Positions 10,487-21,257 of a stretch of DNA of 64,000 nt are shown here, piece after piece. Source of the DNA: Pectinophora gossypiella (lineage: Eukaryota; Arthropoda; Insecta; Lepidoptera; Gelechiidae); the NCBI RefSeq assembly GCF_024362695.1, contig NC_065410.1:2166001-2230000 (forward strand), written 5' to 3'. The notes below the pieces were generated by a model. That model was not told the origin of the DNA, made no database searches, and saw nothing but the letters and a program-made list of their open reading frames with translations. A program made the translations under genes and the position numbers. Positions within the stretch are counted from its first letter, which is position 1. Each line of letters begins with the position of its first letter.

Positions 10487-11390
10487 TCAATCAATCAATC
10501 AATCAATCATTTATTTGCAAGAACACAAAGTTAAAGATCTTATTCTAAGTAAAACAGTGCATGTATTCAACCTGCAAGCAGGTGTGCAAATATTTATACA
10601 TATACCTAATTATATTATTATTAAGACTTATTCCTATAGTTAAAGAATTCGTTGACACTATAAAAACACATATGTAATAACCATTTCGTTAAATCATGCT
10701 TAAATTCTATCATATTTAATTCCTTTAAATTTTCAGGTAAATTGTTAAAAATTATGACACACATGTTATAAACATTTTTTTTATAAATATACGCACGACA
10801 AGGAGGCTGGTATAGTACGTTCGCGTATTGTCTTCTAAGTTGTCTTGTACTTACTTCACTACATTTTTTGAAATAATGGTTTTGTGATTTTACAAAAATG
10901 CAGGCATCTTTTATGTACATGCAAGGTAAGGGCAACACGTTACATTTCTGAAACAGAGGTTTGCAACTATCCAGGGACCAAGCATTATTTATAGCACGCA
11001 TGCACTTTTTCTGCACCCCTAAAGCTCTACATGCATCGACAGAATTGCCCCACATTAAGAGGCCATAACTTAGTAAAGAAGAAACGTATCCGTGGTAAGC
11101 TGTTAGGGCTGCCTCAGTTGAAACCGTCCTTCTTAGTCTTCTAAGAGCGTAAACAAACCGGTCCAGTCTCTGACAAACAGAATCTACGTGACTTTTCCAA
11201 TTCAAATAGCAGTCTATATTCATTCCTAGAAATTTAAAATCATTTGTGAAACCTAATGCAGAACCATCAACTTCAATGTCTAGTGACAATGGTTGGGTAT
11301 TATAAGAACGGAACTGCATTATTTTAGTTTTATTTATATTAAGGCAAAGATCGTTGCATTCCATCAATTATTTGAATAAAAATAAGTAGA
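10487..11390 (-). pseudogene. Non-LTR retrotransposon reverse transcriptase, C-terminal remnant
   Basis: This is the 3' part of a LINE on the minus strand. The open frame 11367-10621 (248 codons) covers the end of the reverse transcriptase palm and the thumb. Readable landmarks are LNINKTKIMQF near residues 9-19, FKFLGMNID near 45-53 and LLSYGLLMWG near 97-106, typical of LINE polymerases. About 115 bp of 3' UTR follows and ends in an (ATTG)n tail (10490-10509). The catalytic YADD part of the palm, the endonuclease and ORF1 are missing, so the copy is 5'-truncated and dead. The frame is intact across 248 codons, so the insertion is fairly young. A second 3' end of the same family lies at 38528-38990. 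Confidence 0.85.
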
Positions 11391-11423
11391 AAAAAAGTGG
11401 CCAGAGTTGCAAGTCTATCTAAC

Positions 11424-11758
11424 ATAACATACATAAATAGCTTATATACGTCCCACTGCTGGGCACAGGCCTCCCCTCAATCAACCGGAGCGGGTATGGA
11501 GCATACTCCACCACGCTGCTCCACTGCGGGTTGGTAGAGGTGTTTTTACGGCTAATAGCCGGGACCAACGGCTTAACGTGCCCTCTGAAGCACGGAATTA
11601 TCGTACTTTTTCGGACAATCAGGTGATTCAAGCCCGAAAAGTCCTTACCAAACAAAGGACAGTCCCACAAAGTGATTTCGCCAATGTCCCCATCGGGAAT
11701 CGAACCTGGACCTCCAGATCGTGAGCCTAACGCTCTAATCACTAGACCACGGAGGCTG
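11424..11758 (-). mobile_element. SINE-A, tail type 2
   Basis: The tRNA-like head is on the right (complement of ACCACGGAGGC near 11745). The central block and the type-2 tail (GTCCCACTGCTGGGCACAGG, 11449-11468) are present. The open frame at 11419-11766 is fortuitous translation through the SINE. Confidence 0.75.
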
Positions 11759-11994
11759 TTACACAATGTGCAAGTCTATCTTCCTTACTGGTATATTATA
11801 TATTTTTATACGTAATGTATACACATATTTATATAGTATATACCCACTCCTCGTTAGCTATGTTTAATTCCCATGTAATTGGGGGCGAGCCTGAACAAGT
11901 TCTACCCAAGTCTAATGTTTTCCCTCGTCCGATTTTAGAAATAGGGGAAACTGTTAACATTATTATGTCTGGCGGTCATTTACCGCGAACATTG

Positions 11995-12240
11995 AGTTGT
12001 AATTCATTTTCGAATCCATGTTTGGATCATAAATTATTATCACGTGATCAGCGGTGAAGGAAAACATAGGGAGGAGACACACTCCCGAGAAATGCGTTTC
12101 GGAGTTGACCTAACCTCTCTTGTATTGGGCTTGTTTTCCCTTCGCGAGTTGGAAGGTCCTTTTTACAGGCAGTCGCTTTTGTAAAAAAAACGGACGTGTC
12201 AAATCTTCAGGTAAGGTAAGCGGACCCTGTGAGAAACAAG
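11995..12240 (+). mobile_element. SINE-C, headless copy
   Basis: The body and 3' part match the SINE-C copy at 5084-5400 (ATCAGCGGTGAAGGAAAACAT, CCTAACCTCTCTTGTATTGG), but the tRNA-like head is missing, as expected from 5' truncation. Confidence 0.6.
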
Positions 12241-12313
12241 ATGACTTGTTTCGCGCGAATTCGCCGTTCTGACGTGCCAATATATTTGTTCAAATGCTCA
12301 AAATTGAACCTTG

Positions 12314-12581
12314 CCTTGTGTAGCGGACGCCGCCACTAGAGCGAGACGGCGCCGCTAAAAAGGGACAGCGAAGGAAGCGCCGCCCCTAGAACGAGACGGC
12401 GATAATATTAGAATAGGATAGCTATAAGATTAGAACGTAAGACCCACTAGTTGTGATAGCGAAATTAGTAGCTAAGGTGGATATTTATATGAAATAAACG
12501 AGTTAGTTAGCAGTTGATCCGGAAATTTGATCGAGCCTTTTATTTCCCCGAGATCCTGAACATACAGTCCACAACACCTTG
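12314..12581 (+). mobile_element. Solo LTR, 258 bp, 5-bp TSD
   Basis: The LTR runs 12319-12576, starting TGTAGCGGACG and ending GTCCACAACA (TG...CA). It is flanked by the perfect 5-bp duplication CCTTG at 12314-12318 and 12577-12581. An AATAAA polyadenylation signal sits at 12493-12498, and an AT-rich TTTATATGAAAT lies just before it. The U3-like part contains two copies of a CTAGARCGAGACGGCG motif. No internal retroelement sequence, primer site or second LTR adjoins it, so it is a solo LTR left by LTR-LTR recombination. Strand follows the poly(A) signal. A Gypsy or BEL origin is possible from the TSD length but is not shown. Confidence 0.85.
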
Positions 12582-13303
12582 TTACATTACACAAGATCTC
12601 AATAAATAACAGCCTTTAAGTAAATTCTTCCAAGTATTGTAAGTAAGTATACCTTCGTTAGAGTTAGCTATTGTAGCTTGTTCCATCTCACAGATTCCAA
12701 AGAGCTCTGCTATGTAGCTTACTCTTAATTTGAACTTGTATAGCGCAAGTGATAGCGGGATGGGTGGAGATAACTTCGCTACAAGGAGCGACGGGTTCAA
12801 ATCCAGTCCAAGTCCTAAACCTTTTGATTTTTTTCTTTCAATTATAAGAAATCTTGTTTTATAATTGGCTACTTAGTTTGTTGAAATATGACGTCACTGG
12901 GCAAAATGTCACGTGACCAACCGTTTTCAAAATAAATTATTTTAAGAAGTATAAAATAAGCATTTGTAATTTTTAAATACTTTTCCGTAAACTGCCAAGT
13001 AGTAATTGATTCCAAAACATAATGATGATAATATAAAAGAAACTTTAAATATTCCATATCATACTTCTCAACTCGTAGATCTGTACAATAGGCTACTTAC
13101 CGGTCAATGTAGTCAAATGACATATTTTTACGAAAAATCAGAACGAAAGTTTTCTTTGGAGGTATATGTATTTGTCCGGCCAAGTAGTTTATGCCATCTG
13201 TGGTAAATCTATAATAAGTCACGTAAAAAAAAAGGTTATATGACAATACTGTCCTGTGACGTCAGCAATAAAAGCGGTCAAACGTCGTGCCTAATTCAAA
13301 AAT
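12582..13303. other. Unique DNA with a repeat E scrap
   Basis: Mostly unique. 13172-13228 is a minus-strand fragment of repeat E (GTCCGGCCAAGTAG ... AAGTCACG). Around 12755-12810 a GGTTCAAATCC box-B-like sequence may be the remnant of another tRNA-derived SINE. Confidence 0.4.
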
Positions 13304-13447
13304 AAAATTCTCCCTTCGTAAACTTAATTCACCTGAGTTAATTCACCTAGGCGCAATAAACAAACTTTTAGTAATCTTAAAGAAAGTAACTTTAATGCAC
13401 CTAGGTGAATTAGCTCAGGTGAATTAAGTTTACGAAGGGAAAATTCT
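13304..13447. mobile_element. hAT-like MITE with 8-bp TSD
   Basis: The 8-bp duplication AAAATTCT (13304-13311 and 13440-13447) brackets a 128-bp element at 13312-13439. Its two ends are 43-bp inverted repeats with about two mismatches, beginning CCCTTCGTAAACTTAATTC. Only about 40 bp lies between the arms. An 8-bp TSD fits hAT, Merlin or P superfamilies; the terminal bases do not decide between them. No coding capacity. Confidence 0.8.
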
Positions 13448-13871
13448 GAGATTTGATTTTTGATCATCTTACACTGGTTACTCTATCTAGTACTACTATC
13501 TTTCTAATTTATAATTGACACAAACATATACTAACAAGACTAGCTTGTAGTGTACTATCTTCAGCATGACGAGATGTAAGTCCGTCGCATCATACAGGAG
13601 AAGATGATACCTTGGTTGTGTTTGAAGATGTGGCCAGAATTAAACTTCCCTGTGACCTTATACTTCAAACTATATCTCTCGCTTTTTGCTATACTTAGAC
13701 ATCATTTTTTTGTAATTAAAATACACGTCATGAAGATAGTTTTTACACTGAACAATGATAATAAAATTAAATATTACTCACAATATTATTGATGATCCTT
13801 GAAATTATAAAATATCTGCTCACCAAGCAAATTTCTTAGTCATCTTTTAAAGATATTAAAAGTTGTCAAAC

Positions 13872-14120
13872 AGCCTCTGTGGTTTAGTGGTTAGAGTGTT
13901 AGACTTACGATTTGGAGGCCAAGGTTTGATGCCCGATGCCCGAAATCAATTTGAGAGACTGTTATTTGTTTGGTATAGATAAGCTAAAATCACCTGATTG
14001 TTTGACAAAAATAAATGATTCCGTGCTTAGAAGGGCACGTTAAGCAGTTGGTCCCGGCTATTAGCCGTAAAAACACCTCCACCAATCCGCAGTGGAAAAG
14101 CGTGGTAGAGTATATCTTAG
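13872..14120 (+). mobile_element. SINE-A, tail type 2, truncated
   Basis: A diverged tRNA-like head (CCTCTGTGGTTTAGTGGTTAG) is followed by the central block (GGGCACGTTAAGCAGTTGGT) and a shortened type-2 tail (CTATTAGCCGTAAAAACACC). Confidence 0.65.
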
Positions 14121-14269
14121 CTATATATTGCATTGTTTTCAAAATATTTTTAATTACGGATTGCGTCGCTTCGCACCCCGGTACCGGACTTCCACCAATT
14201 AATTTTGTCCGAAATACAGTTTTCAATAACACAGTTGACTCGACAATTATAGACGGCTCGATGAGCTTG

Positions 14270-15300
14270 GTGAGGTGGGGGTACTTAGGTCTCACGATGG
14301 ATGCTCTGACAACTCTCTGACTGTTTTCTTGTATAGGTTTAGTTCGCAATCCGCTGCATCTTTCTCCTTGCATCAGCATCCTGCATTACATCGCATGAGG
14401 GCAATGGGTCCAATGACACGAGATTCAAGACTCCAGCGTCTCGATTTTAAAGTCTTAAGGATTTGTACTGGTTACTTGGTGTATAGGGACGAAACGAAAA
14501 CTTACAATACCCAGTGCCGCTATTACCTAAACATCACTTTTTTTGACGTGACTTATTGTAGATTTTCCGCAAATGGCATCAACTACTTGGCGAGCGCTGA
14601 GGGCTGTTGCTCGGTACATCATTTAAGTCAACAGGCCTGATAGTGCCTAGTTGGGCGCAAACCTCGGCTCAGGACATCGTCGTAATATAATAGGATTAAT
14701 CGATGTAATTGATAGTGTTGCAATTATTTTACAATCTATAAAATTGGCTGCTAACTGGACGACAACGTGGCGGGAGCGGTAGAAATAACGTTGTAAAGAT
14801 AAATATTGTTGATATTTGGATCAGGGGGGTTAAATGGCCACATCAAAGCAATATTCCAATTTGACATTTGCGCATATTAAAGTAAGTGCGCAATGTAAAC
14901 AAATGTCATATGATTACTTTCTTATATGAATTGCTTCGATGTGGCCATTTTAAACCCCCAGATTTGTATAGAGTAATGTTGCTACGTACCTATATTGCTT
15001 CTCTTTATTTTGATCAGAATAATAATGGATGGAAGGTGTGTTGTGCCTAGCTGTATTAACAAGAGTCATCATTTTATACTCAAAACATAGATAAATGATG
15101 CGTTTGAAATCCATGAGAAGGTTAAATGAAGGCAGCGTTATACAGCTACATCTAATAGTTTTAGGGCCTAGAAAATCCGTCATTCCGCTATCATCTTGCT
15201 CCTTGGGTTTGCATCTTGAATTATATCGCATGAGGGCAATGGGTCCGATGGCACCAGACCCAAGACGCCAACGTCTGTATGTCGAGTTGTTTTGACAATC
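14270..15300. repeat. Repeat mosaic: duplicated block, repeat E, TTAAATGGCC foldback
   Basis: A block with CGCATGAGGGCAATGGGTCC occurs at about 14390 and again at about 15227 on the same strand. 14535-14690 is repeat E. 14824-14959 is a foldback of about 136 bp, with arms GGGGTTAAATGGCCACATC and its complement GATGTGGCCATTTTAAACCCC (one indel). No gene is supported; the frames at 14275-14640 and 14950-15324 read through these repeats. Confidence 0.5.
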
Positions 15301-15404
15301 CTTGTCGTTTAACGATCCGGTCATTTATATCAATGTATTTTTATGTTCCTACTTTTATAACTTCACATTTGTAAGTGCTAAAATTTCAAGAGGTTCATCG
15401 TTCA

Positions 15405-15560
15405 TTAGTATGTAAAAGCAACCTGTGACGTCATAGAAGAACGTGACAAAATTTCACACTTATTATTACATTTTTGTTTATTAAAATTCTTACATTGGTT
15501 AAAAAGAAAACGATTTTGACATCTTTAGATCTGTCTTCATTTAGTAATCAGCATTTCATA
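15405..15560 (-). repeat. Repeat G copy
   Basis: The complement matches the copies at 36700-36880 and 62150-62345: GATTACTAAAT..., an AT-rich centre, then CTATGACGTCACAGGTTGCTT. The class is unknown. Each copy carries the CRE-type palindrome TGACGTCA. Confidence 0.5.
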
Positions 15561-15706
15561 ATATTTATCTTTGACCTAGGAAACTACCCATGTATGCAAG
15601 ACATCCAGATCGTGAGCCCAATAATCAACCCCTGGATAACGGAGACTCTTTGAAGAAAATCCATATAGACTTATCATAATAATATGCCCGGAATGATATA
15701 AAATTG

Positions 15707-15791
15707 TTAAAAGTTTACGCGGTTATTATCATAACTAAAACACATAATACCGGGTTCCTAACCCGCGGTAAGAACCCGGTATTATGTGTTT
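15707..15791 (-). mobile_element. Foldback J, short copy
   Basis: Twenty-base perfect arms (15738-15757 and 15772-15791) enclose a 14-base loop. The flank GTTTACGCGGTTATTATCAT at 15712 corresponds to the 3' tail of the larger copies at 19910 and 21271, so this copy lies in the opposite orientation. Confidence 0.65.
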
Positions 15792-16104
15792 ACTTTCACT
15801 AATATTTAAGTGTGAATTAATTTAATGGAAATTACGTAATGTTGAATCAGTCATTACGTATACTACTAAAGAACTACCGAATTTCAATCTGGACTTACAG
15901 TTGATTGAAATCAATATCGTGTAATATCAATGATTGAACTTAAGCGAGGCCATATAATTCCAATAATGCCTGCGCAACATATTCATAATACACGATCACG
16001 GAAATGAATTAATTATAAACTAATTATAATTAAATTATGTATTATAAGTTTCAATATACAATTAAATTGGAACAGATTCATATTCAGTGACCAGAATAAA
16101 TAGG

Positions 16105-16375
16105 GCTTACTTCAGGACCCCGATACCGACCCCGCCGGTGTGGTCGACGATTTCCCTCAATCAGCGCTTATCGCTATCGACCCACTAGAGTCGATTAATT
16201 TCTTTCAATTATTTTCCCTCTCAGACGACGCCCTGAGCCGAGGCTCGCGTCCATCTGGGCACCCTCAGGCCTGTTGTCTTAAACGTTGTACCGGGTGAGA
16301 GCCTTCAGCGCTTCCCATTTGCGCAAAGTAGTTAATGCCATCTGCGGCAAATCTACATTAAGTGACGTCAAAAAA
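16105..16375 (-). repeat. Repeat E, long copy
   Basis: Matches the plus-strand copy at 26752-27260 in reverse: CGATACCGACCCCGCCGG, TCGCTATCGACCCACTAG, CCTGAGCCGAGGCTCGCG and CCATCTGCGGCAAATCTAC. The repeat is much more GC-rich than its surroundings. Neither terminal repeats nor a pol III head is visible; the class is unknown. Confidence 0.6.
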
Positions 16376-16694
16376 ATTGATGACAATGACGTCATTGAGT
16401 TCGCATAATGTGGGTTCCGTACCTAATAAGTATTTTTAAATAGTTAAATACCCTATCTTATCTTTTTTCTTTAGCGAGCATGCATGACGAGTTTTCTGTA
16501 GAAGAGATGATGTGTCAAGATCGTAGTAATTGAGATTTTTTGGTCTGTCTCCCCAACGGGAAATAGACGTAATCGCGTATGTGTATTCGCCAAGATCCCT
16601 ATTTTAAATGAGTACTAGCGCATTAGGGTGGGAAGTGTTATCGACGGCCTCCTTGGTCGTCCTAAGTTTTGTATTTTAAATATTAAATTTATAC

Positions 16695-17241
16695 TTGTCA
16701 TGTTCTATTGTTTTTAAAAAAATTCGTTCAATATTAAGTCTGTGGACTGAATATACGCGGAGTTCATACAGCGCCTTGAGAGTTCAATACAATAACGCGT
16801 TCAGGGTGCTGTTTGGGCTGCCGCGTTTTTGCAGTGCGTCAAAAATGTTTGCCGATCACAATACAGATTGTTTCTTTGCAATTATTAGGAAGAGGTGTGC
16901 ATCGCTATTGAGGCGCTTACGTTCCAGCTCAAACGGCATTCTGAGCGTGTTGACTGATAGGTGGGACTCCCCACTGCTGGGCCACTGGATGCGCTTACAT
17001 ACTGAAGTGGACTTGCAGATACCGGTGACCAGGCGGTGGGAACCTGCTTATTAGTAATGTGTTGTGTTAATGTGTACGTTTTCTTGTTGTTTATAATTGT
17101 CGAGCCGTGTCGTGTGTAAATGTTATTTTATTTTTATCGTTCTATTACTAACACTAGATTAAGTTGTTTATTGCTTGTTACTAACCACTATGGAACATGT
17201 CCGAAATAAACTCTTTTTATTTATTTTATTATTATTATTAA
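16695..17241 (+). pseudogene. Non-LTR retrotransposon ORF2 C-terminus and 3' end
   Basis: The open frame 16695-17054 encodes a LINE ORF2 C-terminal segment. The phrases LRVQYNNAFRVLFGLPRF (near residues 28-45) and CFFAIIRKRCASLLRRLR are characteristic of this region in CR1/L2/Jockey-like elements. About 190 bp of 3' UTR follows, with AATAAA near 17205 and an (ATT)n tail ending near 17240. The polymerase core is absent, so the copy is a 5'-truncated, inactive insertion. Confidence 0.75.
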
Positions 17242-18620
17242 AATCAGCTCATATTTTTTTTTCTTTTTAGATCATTTCAAACGTATGCACTCTCGACAAG
17301 TGCTTTATACACATACGCGATTACGTCCATTTCCCGTTGGGGTATGCAGAGACGTTATTGAGAGAATAAAGTACTTTAATGGTTGCATGTAGTTAGGATA
17401 CCTAGTAATTTGTTTTTTTAAAACCTACTAAGTAGGTACTTAAGAGGGTTTTCACTATTTCTACATTTATACTCCGTTAAGTTTATGACATGAATATCAT
17501 CTAAAATGTGTACGGATTAGAAGATATTGCTCCAAAATCCGTGTCCGTTCCTGAGTTCAAACAATGAAGGTGTTTACTTACCCGGTATTAAAGTAAACAG
17601 TAAATATTGTCAGCCGGTTGGATGCCGATCAATGTAACATAGTTGTAGGGGATAATCTAAATAAATTTGTAAATTTAATACGCACAATGAGAAATCAGAG
17701 ACAAGAATCATTTATTCAACGTAATCATCATAGATTTATTTCAACATTTTTGATTCTACATCATTTCGAAAGGTGTTATGTTAGGAGAAATTACAAGGAA
17801 CTGCAACAGTAACACATCTTTTAAATCCATGTAGGTATACATTACGAGTTATTTAATGTCTAGAGTTACTGTTACGTGACTAACTAATATTTTGTAGCTG
17901 TAAACGGGTTTTAAATAAGATTGATTTGAGAGAGTGTGATATAGGTACAATTTCAAATTGAAATATTCTAGGTATATAGGCTTTCTTATCAGAGCCTACC
18001 AGCAGAGAATCATAATATTTCATTTATGCTTTCATTCACAACAGCATTATGCGCACATATAAAAAAGTAATTACTTTTGTACCTTTCATTTATAACTTTA
18101 TAATACATATAAAAATAATATTTTTTTTAATAATATCATTATTATAATTATATCAATTATTTATATTATATCATTATTATAATAATATCAATATCAATAA
18201 TATCATTATTAACTTTGTAATCATTTTATTATTATTAAATAAGGTGGTGATAATAATAATACGTAGTGCTTAAGGATTACTTCACATGTCAGTGCGTGAA
18301 TTGTTTAATTCGTGATTTATAAATAAAACTGACTGATTATAATTCGGTACGTAAGGAAAAAAAGTTACGCTTATTAACATTTCGTAATTTCGTCTTTATT
18401 AGTCTTATTTCTGTATTTTTGGCTCTCAAATCAGTCTAATGGTGTTTATTTTAACAAAAGTCGCGTAGGTAGGTAGGTCGGGTAGGTAGGGGTATTTGAC
18501 CTTCAATTGACCTCTGAATATAACCAGTTTTCCCAAATTGTCGTTGTACTGCTTTTAATAGCATAATCTCAAATTACGATACTTATAAAATTTTAAGATG
18601 AATAATCAAAAAAATATTTA
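17242..18620. other. AT-rich unique DNA with microsatellites
   Basis: No gene is supported. 17275-17360 contains an RTE-like tail fragment (GATTACGTCCATTTCCCG...). 18110-18240 is dense ATT/ATA simple sequence. 18465-18495 is a GGTA-type microsatellite. The frame at 17618-17812 has no further support. Confidence 0.45.
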
Positions 18621-18624
18621 CACC

Positions 18625-18880
18625 ATAAAAAATAATAATAATAAAAAAGTTTATTTAGGACACACATAATATTATACATTTACAACATTAAAATATACAC
18701 ACATTAATATTTAGTTGGAAAACATAAATAAAACAGTTAATCATAGAAATAGACTAAACAAACAAAACAAACATAAAACTAAAATAATTATACAAAACTA
18801 AAAATAAAACAAATTATATACAATTAACAGTTAAACTAAACATTACCTACTTAAAAAGCCCGCCTCCAATCGTACCTGGC
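18625..18880 (-). mobile_element. Non-LTR retrotransposon 3' end
   Basis: An (AAT)n tract at 18628-18645, then AAAAAAGTTTATTTAGGACACAC, gives the mirror image of a LINE 3' end on the minus strand (poly(A) signal plus trinucleotide tail). The rest is A/C-rich 3' UTR with no coding sequence. Confidence 0.5.
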
Positions 18881-19034
18881 GCAAATGTACCCCTTTTGAT
18901 AGGACTTTTTTTTTAAATTGGTATGAGGAACCATTTTCTTTCATTTTTTGACGTTACTTATTGTAAGTTTGTTTAATTGGCCGAATGGTATGATGAACCG
19001 CACAGTGATACATGTTTAGCCCGCGAGAAAAGTA

Positions 19035-19214
19035 TTAATACGTTCACAGTGTAACTGAAAATTAGGTATCGACCCCTCACGTGCAATGTTATTTTTTGAT
19101 AAACACATTGGAATTTATTTACATAAACACACTATGGCAAGATAAAACGTGCCCCACATATGGGTCATGCACGTACTAATTTCATATGTGGTTCATACAC
19201 AGTGAACGTGTTAA
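19035..19214 (-). mobile_element. piggyBac-type MITE
   Basis: TTAA occurs at 19035-19038 and 19211-19214 around a 172-bp element whose ends are inverted (TACGTTCACAGTGTAAC and CACAGTGAACGTG). It is the same family as 36221-36395 in the opposite orientation. TTAA is the diagnostic piggyBac target duplication. Confidence 0.75.
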
Positions 19215-19697
19215 AAATGACAGAATGTCGGTTTTCTTTGCTCTAAGTCTAGGTATACAATCAACGAATTAATATTAATTTACTACTTATAATGTAGAGA
19301 GACGATTTAGTAAAAAATCACATTACATAGGTCGATGTTTATTAATTTTCAAACTATTTAGAGCTTTGGTTGCCTACATTTGCTTTTAGTTTCGGCTCGA
19401 AAAGAGGGATTATAAACTTGAAGGGTGCTCCAAACAAGTTCATAATTGTGTGGAAAGCGTGAAAACTTTATTATTCTAAAACATGTTATAAACATCATCA
19501 GAAACTAATGAGTAGAAAGCTAAATAGTTTAGAATGTACATTGTTCACCAAGGAAAAAAGGGAACGATTACCAACGTAGGTGAACAGCCGCGCCACCTTC
19601 ACCACTTATAATATTTTGCGAACTTGGATAATAATAAAAACTCTTTGTCATTTGACATGTTGTCTCACAGTAAAAACGCTGGAATTCATACGCTTTT

Positions 19698-20240
19698 CGG
19701 ACTTTTTGGCGGGAACGGAAACGGGACGGTTGCTTTCTTCATTGAATAATCTAAATAATTAATACGAAGTGGTGTTTTGTGGTTAATGATCGCATTAAGT
19801 TAGTCGGAAAACATTCGCGACAGTGTTATTATATCGGAGTATTCGGTGGACAAAGTGTATCTACCTATTTTCGCTTCGTGCCAACAAGCCGCTTCATAAC
19901 TTAAAAGTTAAAACACATAATAACGGGTTCTTACCGCGTTTAAATATCGGGAGTCTCATATCCCCATTTAAACGCGGTAAGAACCCGTTATTATGTGTTT
20001 TAATTATGATAATAACCGCGTAAACTTAAAACAACTTAAAAGTTTATGCGGTGTTTTGAGTTAATTCGTTTGGGGTTTGGAGTAGGAGTCTGCTTCGAAG
20101 GTAGGGGCTTAGGTTTCATCATTCATGGTCATCACCGTTCATCATTTCATTAATCATCATCAAGAAAAAAAAATACATAAGACAGGGCTGTAGGGGCATA
20201 GTTCCCTTTGCCTTGCCCTTCGGGGAAAACCAAACCAACA
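19698..20240 (+). mobile_element. Retroposon H, second copy, split by foldback J
   Basis: The start GGACTTTTTGGCGGGAACGG and the end CCCTTCGGGGAAAA match the complete copy at 1930-2318 in reverse. The middle is interrupted at 19898-20044 by foldback J. Shared landmarks include GTTAATTCGTTTGGGGTT and CATAGTTCCCTTTGCCTTG. The frames at 19823-20023 and 20213-20437 run through it and a CT-rich tract. Confidence 0.7.
19898..20044 (+). mobile_element. Foldback J, 123 bp, 12-bp TSD
   Basis: The duplication AACTTAAAAGTT (19898-19909 and 20033-20044) brackets an element of two perfect 36-bp arms (19910-19945, 19966-20001), a 20-base loop and a one-sided tail TTATGATAATAACCGCG. The uninterrupted retroposon H at about 2110-2125 shows the empty site. 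The loop GGGAGTCTCATATCCCC equals part of the arm in the larger copy at 21271, so this is a deletion derivative. Confidence 0.8.
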
Positions 20241-20418
20241 CATGTTTACACACACACACATACACACTTATAAATTTATTTTTTCCAGATTTTCATACAC
20301 TTTTCTCCCGTTATTTAGCTCTCTGCGCTTTTCTTTTCTCCCCTTTTTTTCACACTTTTCTCCCCTTTCTTTCCTTGCTTTGTGTGCAGCAAGCATTAGC
20401 CAGGGAGGTGTCTGCAGG

Positions 20419-20860
20419 AATCGGGTCTATTGACTAATTTGACATGTCCTTAGAAAAGCTTTAGTACGATCTACTCTGAACTGGCGTAAGTGTCAAGTGT
20501 GTCAGGATAGAAACAAATGGAATTCCATAGTTTCTACTTACCCCGATAGTAAATAGGCGTGAGTTTATGTGTGTAATAAGGTATTATTTTAACACTTTCA
20601 AGGACAGAACTTCTAATGACGTTCCGATGCTATTATGAATTCAAATTCAAATATCTTTATTCAGTAGGTAACATAGTTACTCAATTTTTACATAACGGAC
20701 GTCTCATCCGCCTAAAACTACTGCAGCTTCTCACAACCTGTATAGTCATCAATGACCCATGGTCTCTACCCGTGAAAGAGTTCAGCTTCTTTTGAAATCT
20801 TTTAAATTGCTGTGCCCAGTCCGGGGAGGCGCCAAACTCCTAATACGACAAAACGAAACG
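20419..20860. repeat. RTE-like LINE tail (+) and another LINE 3' end (-)
   Basis: 20440-20575 is a decayed copy of the RTE-type ORF C-terminus and tail seen at 25290-25510 (TTAGTACGATCTACTCTGAA, AATAGGCGTGAGTTTATG). 20640-20860 begins AATTCAAATTCAAATATC and continues TTTATTCAGTAGGTAAC, the complement of a LINE 3' end with a heptamer-like tail. Confidence 0.55.
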
Positions 20861-21257
20861 AATCGCAAGAAATAGATGTTATAGTACAGTGACATCGAAA
20901 CGACAATCGGTGGAACTTTTTATGTCTATTAAATATCGATTAACAGTTTATCTCAATTCGTGTCAGAGGGTGCGATTAAGCTGTTTGGATTCGAGGAAAT
21001 AAACGTCTAAGCAAAGATCGTGCGTTGAGGAAAAACAATGGGAAATTAGGGGGCTTACGTATTTTATAGGCGCCGTGCTACCGGCTTTGAACTGGCTTAC
21101 TTAGTTTGTCAAGCGATAAATCTTGTAAAATGTATGGTGACAAGTTACCAGCCTATCGACAATGATGTCGACAATATTATTGTATAATTTTTCTATAACA
21201 CGGAGGAGTTTTGTCCTTTGTACTTTACTTTTGTCCTGTATTTTAAAAACTACGACA

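Noticed and set aside
10621..11367. An active LINE
   Set aside because: Only the C-terminal part of the polymerase remains; endonuclease, most of the palm and ORF1 are missing.
11419..11766. 115-codon minus-strand frame
   Set aside because: Reads through a SINE-A copy; the same reading appears at 61382-61642 and 13990-14379.
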